DNA of 11,192 nucleotides, taken from CAYOZL01 sp964408435. GTDB taxonomy: Bacteria > Bdellovibrionota_C > UBA2361 > SZUA-149 > CAYOZL01. The notes beneath the pieces were generated by a model, which worked only from the letters and a program-made list of their open reading frames with translations, was not told the origin of the DNA and did not search any database. The translations under genes and the position numbers were made by a program. Where the stretch lies: assembly GCA_964408435.1 (NCBI GenBank), contig CAYOZL010000067.1, positions 1-11,192 on the forward strand, given 5' to 3'. Below, piece after piece: positions 7,070 to 11,192 of the stretch; the first letter of the stretch is position 1, and the number at the start of each line of letters is the position of its first letter.

Positions 7070-7855
7070 ATGGATAATTTAGATATAGATAGTTTAGGCC
7101 TTGATGAATTAAGGAAAGAGTTAGATGTTGTTGATGATAATATCCTTGAGCTTTTAAAAAAACGTGCAAATTTAGTTCTAGGTGTAAAAAGAGCTAAGAA
7201 TGAGAACAATATTAATGTCTACTCTCCTGCTAGAGAAAAACAGATAATTAAAAGAATCTTATCTAAAGCTAAGGATGGAAATTTCCCTTTGTCTTCTTTA
7301 GAGTCAATATTTATAAATATTATTTCTGCTAGTCGGTCTTTAATTGGGGATTTACAAGTAGGGTATATAGACCAAGAAAGTTTAACCGCTGGTATAAAGC
7401 AGTTTGGAGAAACGGTAAATTACATTCCGCAAAATACCTTAGAAGATGCTTTTTATAATGTTGAAAATGCTACAACTCACTATGCAGTTTTGCCTGCTCG
7501 CTATGAAACTTATCAGAGATTAGCAAGCTCTAATTTAAGTATTATCGCTCAAAGAGATAATATTCATGTAGTACTTGGGCGCTTACCAAGTGCGCCAACT
7601 GGAAGCGATAAAACAAGCGCTGGGTTTGTGCTAGAAGATAGGCCGGGTATTTTAAAAGAAGTAATGCAACCATTGTCTGATAGTGGCTTAAGCTTATTAA
7701 AAATCGAATCAAGACCAGTTAATAAAGAAAACACGCAATTCTTTTTCTATATAGAAGTAAATGGGCATATTAATGATATTGGTAGCGATTTAGAAAAGGC
7801 TCTAGCGGTAGCAAAGTCGTATAGAATTTTAGGCTCTTATGGAAAGTCTCAATAG
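7070..7855 (+). CDS. pheA: PheA-like protein: chorismate mutase domain, shrunken prephenate dehydratase region, ACT domain
   Basis: Bifunctional PheA enzymes convert chorismate to prephenate and then to phenylpyruvate, with Phe feedback through an ACT domain; they run to about 360 residues. This one has 261. Residues 10-92 are an AroQ-type chorismate mutase helix bundle with R15, R32, K43, R55 and E56 at expected active-site positions, but Ile92 falls where E. coli has Gln88 and relatives have Gln or Glu. Residues 96-172 are all that remains of the dehydratase region. The opening block (usually YLGPxGTFT) reads YIDQESLT, the block usually ending PVENS reads AVLPARYET, and the NTTRF block with the catalytic Thr reads DNIHVVLGR. 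The intervening lobe is absent. Residues 181-256 are a good ACT domain with KIESRP (211-216). It is therefore probably not a dehydratase; it may be a Phe-responsive mutase or a purely regulatory protein. There is no frameshift sign. The last 17 bases overlap aroA. The symbol marks relationship, not activity. Confidence 0.85.
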   Translation: MDNLDIDSLGLDELRKELDVVDDNILELLKKRANLVLGVKRAKNENNINVYSPAREKQIIKRILSKAKDGNFPLSSLESIFINIISASRSLIGDLQVGYIDQESLTAGIKQFGETVNYIPQNTLEDAFYNVENATTHYAVLPARYETYQRLASSNLSIIAQRDNIHVVLGRLPSAPTGSDKTSAGFVLEDRPGILKEVMQPLSDSGLSLLKIESRPVNKENTQFFFYIEVNGHINDIGSDLEKALAVAKSYRILGSYGKSQ

Positions 7856-9245
7856 TGAATTGGCTATGACTAAACCAGAAGGGATTAAGCTAGAAGGGGA
7901 AGTGCAGATTCCCAACGATAAATCGATTACTCATAGAGCGATATTGTTTACTTCAATTGCTAATGGGCAATCTCGAGTTAAGTTTCATTCAATCGGCCGA
8001 GATAACTTGGCAAGTCTTAGAGTTATGAGACAATTAGGTGCTGATATTAGTGGTAGCCTAAGCTCTAAAGTTTACGAGTTAGCTAAATCAGAGAGCGTTG
8101 TTCAGTCTATGGCCCAGTGGTCAAAAGATTATTCTGAAATTGTAGTTTCTGGAAAAGGACTGCATTCTCTTAGCGCTGCAGGAGAGGTGCTAGATTGTGG
8201 TAATTCTGGAACAACTTCAAGGCTAATGTGTGGAATACTAGCTGGGCAAAAATTTAAAGCTACAATCACTGGAGATGAAAGTTTAAAATCAAGACCTTTT
8301 AAAAGAATCACAGATCCGCTTTCTGAAATGGGTGCAGTTTTTAGTTCTCAAAATTTACCTATTACAGTATCAGGAGCGTCTTTAAAACCAATTGAATACC
8401 TGTCACCTAAAGCAAGTGCTCAAGTAAAGTCGGCAATCTTTCTAGCTGGTCTTTATGCCCAAGCGCCTACTACGGTAATTGAATCTTCTCTAAGTAGAAA
8501 TCATACTGAACTAATGCTCGATAGTATGGGGGCAGAAGTTAAATCCTTTCAACAGTTAGATTCAAGTTGGAAAATTACTTCTAATCTAAATGGAGAATTA
8601 TCTCCAATTAAAATTGAGATACCAGGAGATTTTTCAGCAGCAGCTTTTTTTATTGTAGCAGCTAGTATTATTCCAGGTTCTAAAATCTTAATTAAAAATG
8701 TTGGCTTTAATACTAGTAGAATTGGTTTGTTCGAAATTCTAAAAAAGATGGGAGCAAATATAAATCCTGTTGAGCAAAGAAAAGTTGGCGGTGAAGATGT
8801 AGTAGATTTAGTCGTTAGTCATGCTGAGCTAAAAGGAATCAAGATAGATGCTAAAGATGTAGTTAAAGCGATTGATGAAATTCCAATCCTTGCTGTAGCA
8901 GCAGCTTTTGCCAATGGTGTTACTGAAGTATCTGGTGCATCAGAGTTAAGAGTAAAAGAAAGCGATAGAATTAAAATGATAGTTGAGCTTTTACTTACTT
9001 ATGGAGTGAATGTAGAGGAAAAAGAAGATGGTTTTATTATTAAGGGTGGCTGTTTTACTCCTGATGTAGATACTTCTAAGCAATTAACTGCTTGGAAGGA
9101 GTGCGATGACCATAGAATTTTTATGAGTCATACAGTTTTAAACTTAGCTTTTAATTCTAAAATTCAACTTTTAGAAAAAGAGGTAGTAGAAACGTCTTTT
9201 CCTGGCTTTTTAGAGCAATTTCAAGGACTTATTAAGGAAGCTTAG
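7839..9245 (+). CDS. aroA: 3-phosphoshikimate 1-carboxyvinyltransferase (EPSP synthase)
   Basis: AroA joins phosphoenolpyruvate to shikimate 3-phosphate, the sixth shikimate step, in the cytoplasm. Signatures are PNDKSITHRA (25-34), LDCGNSGTTSRL (118-129), GDESLKSRP (145-153), SAQVKSA (193-199), SRNHTELML (219-227), PGDFSAAAF (262-270), IDEIPILAVAAAFA (345-358, with catalytic Asp346), ELRVKESDR (369-377, with Glu374) and DDHRIFM (423-429). The protein is longer than the usual 425-450 residues. Residues about 72-103, before the GNSGT block, hold some 20 extra residues rich in Ser. The HRI-A-M motif has Phe428 in place of the common Ala. As annotated the start overlaps the pheA-like gene by 17 bp. 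A second in-frame ATG at 7866 gives a protein nine residues shorter that begins closer to where the family usually does; neither has a strong ribosome site. cmk follows after 2 bp. Confidence 0.96.
   Translation: MESLNSELAMTKPEGIKLEGEVQIPNDKSITHRAILFTSIANGQSRVKFHSIGRDNLASLRVMRQLGADISGSLSSKVYELAKSESVVQSMAQWSKDYSEIVVSGKGLHSLSAAGEVLDCGNSGTTSRLMCGILAGQKFKATITGDESLKSRPFKRITDPLSEMGAVFSSQNLPITVSGASLKPIEYLSPKASAQVKSAIFLAGLYAQAPTTVIESSLSRNHTELMLDSMGAEVKSFQQLDSSWKITSNLNGELSPIKIEIPGDFSAAAFFIVAASIIPGSKILIKNVGFNTSRIGLFEILKKMGANINPVEQRKVGGEDVVDLVVSHAELKGIKIDAKDVVKAIDEIPILAVAAAFANGVTEVSGASELRVKESDRIKMIVELLLTYGVNVEEKEDGFIIKGGCFTPDVDTSKQLTAWKECDDHRIFMSHTVLNLAFNSKIQLLEKEVVETSFPGFLEQFQGLIKEA
9234..9239 (+). promoter_or_regulatory. 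Shine-Dalgarno AAGGAA for cmk, inside the aroA end
   Basis: AAGGAA lies 8 bases before the GTG at 9248 and within the last codons of aroA. It supports GTG as the cmk start even though it is not an ATG. Confidence 0.65.
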
Positions 9246-9247
9246 GG

Positions 9248-9901
9248 GTGGTAATCTGTATAGATGGACCTGCAGCATCTGGGAAGTCGACAGTTGCATC
9301 TAAACTTGCTAAGAACCTTCAAATTATTCATCTTAATTCAGGTGCTTTATTTAGAGCAGTTGCTTTTAAGTCTTCTGTAGATAAGAATACAGAGATAGAG
9401 AGTAATTTTGCAGCTTTAGCTTCTGAACTTAATTTTAGTTTTAATTTAAATTCAGATTATTCAACTACTTTTTTAGTTAATGATGAGGATATTTCCTCAC
9501 ATTTATTAACTTCTGAAATAGCAGAAATAGCTAGCAGAGTTGCAGTTGAGCCAAAGCTAAGAGAAATTTTAGTGATGGTACAGCGCAAACAAGCAGAGCT
9601 TCATGGAAACAATTTAGTTGTTGAAGGAAGAGATGCTGGGACAGTTGTTTTTCCTAATGCTGTAAACAAGTTTTACTTGCAAGCTTCATTAGAAAAAAGA
9701 GCAAAGAGAAGATTTGCTGATTTATCAAACAAATCATCTCTTGATTTTGAGCAGTTTAAACAAAGTTTAGACCGCAGAGATGTCAGAGACCAAGGTCGTA
9801 AAGTAGCTCCTAGTAAGCCAGCTACTGATGCAATTTTGGTTAATACTGATGAGAAAAGTATTGAAGAGGTTTTTGAATTTATTAAGTTAAATTTGAAGTA
9901 A
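9248..9901 (+). CDS. cmk: Cytidylate kinase (CMP/dCMP kinase)
   Basis: Cmk phosphorylates CMP and dCMP with ATP, feeding pyrimidine nucleotide recycling in the cytoplasm. The 217-residue product has the P-loop GPAASGKST (7-15), the NMP-binding block LNSGALFRAVAF (29-40, usually LDTGAMYRAVA), VVEGRDAGTVVFP (124-136) and the lid block DRRDVRDQGRK (175-185), followed by APSKPATDAILVNT, which matches the family's closing APL.PA.DA..IDT pattern. The start is GTG at 9248, chosen because it directly precedes the first beta strand (VICIDGP), follows a good ribosome site, and no upstream ATG gives a better fit. The gene sits 2 bp after aroA and 95 bp before rpsA, the well-known aroA-cmk-rpsA order. 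Confidence 0.95.
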   Translation: MVICIDGPAASGKSTVASKLAKNLQIIHLNSGALFRAVAFKSSVDKNTEIESNFAALASELNFSFNLNSDYSTTFLVNDEDISSHLLTSEIAEIASRVAVEPKLREILVMVQRKQAELHGNNLVVEGRDAGTVVFPNAVNKFYLQASLEKRAKRRFADLSNKSSLDFEQFKQSLDRRDVRDQGRKVAPSKPATDAILVNTDEKSIEEVFEFIKLNLK

Positions 9902-9923
9902 TAATTTAATTAATAAGGTTGAA

Positions 9924-10025
9924 ATGAATATTATTATAAACGTAGTAAAGCAGGTAGCTAAATTAAGTATTGCCTTACTCTTAACAAGAAGAATGAATGA
10001 CAAGCCAAGAACAGTCCACAAGTGA
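9924..10025 (+). CDS. Possible 33-codon leader peptide overlapping the rpsA start
   Basis: An ATG at 9924, preceded by AAGG (9916-9919, 4 bases upstream), opens a 33-codon frame. It begins MNIIINVVKQVAKL, turns basic (LLTRRMNDKPRTVHK), and ends at TGA 10023-10025. It runs through the rpsA start region in another frame, overlapping rpsA by 29 bases. It could couple or tune S1 synthesis, since rpsA is known to be autoregulated in E. coli through its leader, or it could be chance in an AT-rich spacer. I recognise no peptide family. Confidence 0.25.
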   Translation: MNIIINVVKQVAKLSIALLLTRRMNDKPRTVHK

Positions 10026-11192
10026 CATAGAATTTGAAAAATTATTAAACGAAGTATTTGATGCAGCTAGACCTGGCGAGCTAGTTAAAGGAACAGTTAT
10101 AGATGTAAGTCGCGACTACGTAGTAGTTGATATTGGCTTTAAATCTGAAGGACATATTCCTGCAAACCAATTTTTAGATGACACAGGAGCTCCAACAGTT
10201 AAAGTAGGAGACGAAGTTGAAGTTTTAATGCTCTCACCTGAGAGTGAAACTGGGGAAATCGTTCTATCAAAAGATAGAGCAGAGCAGTTAAAAACTTGGA
10301 ACATGTTAGAAAAAGCTTTCGATGCCAATGAAATGATAGTTGGTAAAGTAGTGCAAAAAGTTAAAGGTGGCCTGCAAGTAGATGTAGGAGTGCCGGCTTT
10401 CTTACCTGGTTCACAAGTTGATATCAGACCTCAAAGAAACTTAGACCGTTATGTAGGTCAAGATTACGAATTTAAAATCCTAAAATACAATAGAGAAAGA
10501 GGAAATATAGTTCTATCTAGAAGAAGCGTATTAGAGACAGAAAGAAAAGCGCTTAAGAGAGATACTATCGACCAGTTATCTGAAGGTGTTGTATTAGAAG
10601 GTATAGTTAAGAACGTTACTGATTACGGTGCGTTTATCGATTTAGGTGGAATTGACGGATTACTTCACATTACAGATATGTCTTGGGGAAGAGTTAACCA
10701 TCCAAACGAAATTCTAGGTGTAGGCCAAACTATTCCAGTTGTTGTACTTAAGTATGACAGAGAAAAGGAAAGAGTTAGTTTAGGCATGAAGCAACTTCAT
10801 GATAACCCATGGCAAAAAGTTGAAGATACATACACTGTTGGCACTAACATTAAAGGTGAAGTAGTTAGCTTAGCTGATTATGGAGCGTTTATTAAGTTAG
10901 GTGATGGAATTGAAGGTTTAATTCACGTTTCTGAAATGAGTTGGACAAAGAAAATACATCATCCATCAAAAATACTAAGTGTTGGTGATGAGGTAGAAGC
11001 TATTATACTTGAGGTTAGTTCTGAGAATCAAAGAATCAGCCTAGGTCTTAAGCAGTTAACTACTAATCCTTGGGAAGAACTTGTTAAGGAATACCCTGTT
11101 GGAACTAAGATTAATGGAACAGTTAGGTCGATTACTGACTTTGGGCTATTTATTAATATTAAAGAAGATATTGATGGCCTAGTTCACGTTTC
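9997..11192 (+). CDS. rpsA: 30S ribosomal protein S1, N-terminal 398 residues (runs off right edge)
   Basis: S1 binds mRNA on the 30S subunit and helps unfold it for initiation. The frame from ATG 9997 (MTSQEQSTSDIEFEK) stays open to the window end. S1 OB-fold repeats lie at about 27-95, 111-180, 197-266, 281-353 and 368 onward. The first two are divergent, as in other S1 proteins, where they bind the ribosome. The third to fifth carry the typical RNA-binding pattern (YGAFIDLGGIDGLLHITDMSW at 210-230, then YGAFIKLGDGIEGLIHVSEMSW, then DFGLFINIKEDIDGLVHV). The linkers DNPW and TNPW that end repeats 3 and 4 are also typical. A sixth repeat may follow outside the window. The start is chosen because the overlapping ATG at 9993 meets a stop after ten codons; AAGAAG (9986-9991) is a weak ribosome site. 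The gene is cut only by the window edge. Confidence 0.96.
   Translation, partial: MTSQEQSTSDIEFEKLLNEVFDAARPGELVKGTVIDVSRDYVVVDIGFKSEGHIPANQFLDDTGAPTVKVGDEVEVLMLSPESETGEIVLSKDRAEQLKTWNMLEKAFDANEMIVGKVVQKVKGGLQVDVGVPAFLPGSQVDIRPQRNLDRYVGQDYEFKILKYNRERGNIVLSRRSVLETERKALKRDTIDQLSEGVVLEGIVKNVTDYGAFIDLGGIDGLLHITDMSWGRVNHPNEILGVGQTIPVVVLKYDREKERVSLGMKQLHDNPWQKVEDTYTVGTNIKGEVVSLADYGAFIKLGDGIEGLIHVSEMSWTKKIHHPSKILSVGDEVEAIILEVSSENQRISLGLKQLTTNPWEELVKEYPVGTKINGTVRSITDFGLFINIKEDIDGLVHV

Noticed and set aside
7070..7855. Frameshift or pseudogene explanation for the short PheA-like gene
   Set aside because: The frame is continuous, starts and ends naturally, and the ACT domain downstream is in frame and well preserved.
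1747..7855. Identical 17 bp overlaps at WD40/ileS (1747-1763) and pheA-like/aroA (7839-7855)
   Set aside because: The aroA start is uncertain (ATG 7866 is possible) and two cases are too few, so this is treated as coincidence.
8129..8311. Minus-strand frame inside aroA
   Set aside because: Antisense to the conserved GNSGT and GDESL blocks of EPSP synthase.
9993..10025. ATG at 9993 as the rpsA start
   Set aside because: That frame stops at 10023-10025; the S1 frame starts at 9997.
10116..10328. Minus-strand frame inside rpsA
   Set aside because: Antisense to S1 repeats 1-2, with no independent support.
1..11192. CRISPR arrays, tRNA or rRNA genes, insertion sequences, phage or defence modules
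   Set aside because: No spaced repeats, cloverleaf-like segments, transposase motifs or terminal inverted repeats were seen; intergenic gaps are all under about 125 bp.

Overview
The window is AT-rich chromosomal DNA (roughly one third G+C by eye) from a Gram-negative, didermic bacterium. Two lipoprotein signal peptides, a lipoprotein signal peptidase and ordinary bacterial S1, EPSP synthase and cytidylate kinase genes support this. The isoleucyl-tRNA synthetase is of the eukaryote-like type 2. The style (low GC, type 2 IleRS, WD40 lipoprotein beside ileS-lspA, aroA-cmk-rpsA) would fit a Bdellovibrionota or other deltaproteobacteria-like lineage. That placement is an impression, not a demonstrated assignment.

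Layout: (1) 1-506, minus strand: N-terminal part of a PLP-dependent class I/II aminotransferase, running off the left edge. (2) 552-5862, plus strand: a compact lipoprotein and translation run, with a WD40 beta-propeller lipoprotein overlapping ileS, then lspA, then a glycine-zipper lipoprotein. (3) 5888-6526, minus strand: an unrecognised two-helix membrane protein. (4) 6650-11192, plus strand: ridA, a pheA-like gene, aroA, cmk and the first two thirds of rpsA. The pheA-like gene overlaps aroA, and aroA is separated from cmk by two bases.

How the genes relate: LspA cleaves lipoprotein signal peptides, and the two lipoproteins flanking ileS-lspA are expected substrates. RidA, the chorismate-mutase/ACT protein and AroA touch amino-acid metabolism and the shikimate/aromatic branch. 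The aroA-cmk-rpsA order is a familiar bacterial arrangement linking aromatic synthesis, CMP recycling and translation.

Most of the window is housekeeping. I see no CRISPR array, insertion sequence, phage, toxin-antitoxin or defence system. The points most worth a second look are: a PheA-like protein whose prephenate dehydratase domain has shrunk to about 80 residues and lost its recognisable catalytic motifs; two minus-strand genes with the same promoter geometry (-35, 16 bp, -10, 9 bp, ATG), which predicts nearly leaderless mRNAs; an A9 tract inside one of those promoter spacers; and an orphan membrane protein under that promoter.
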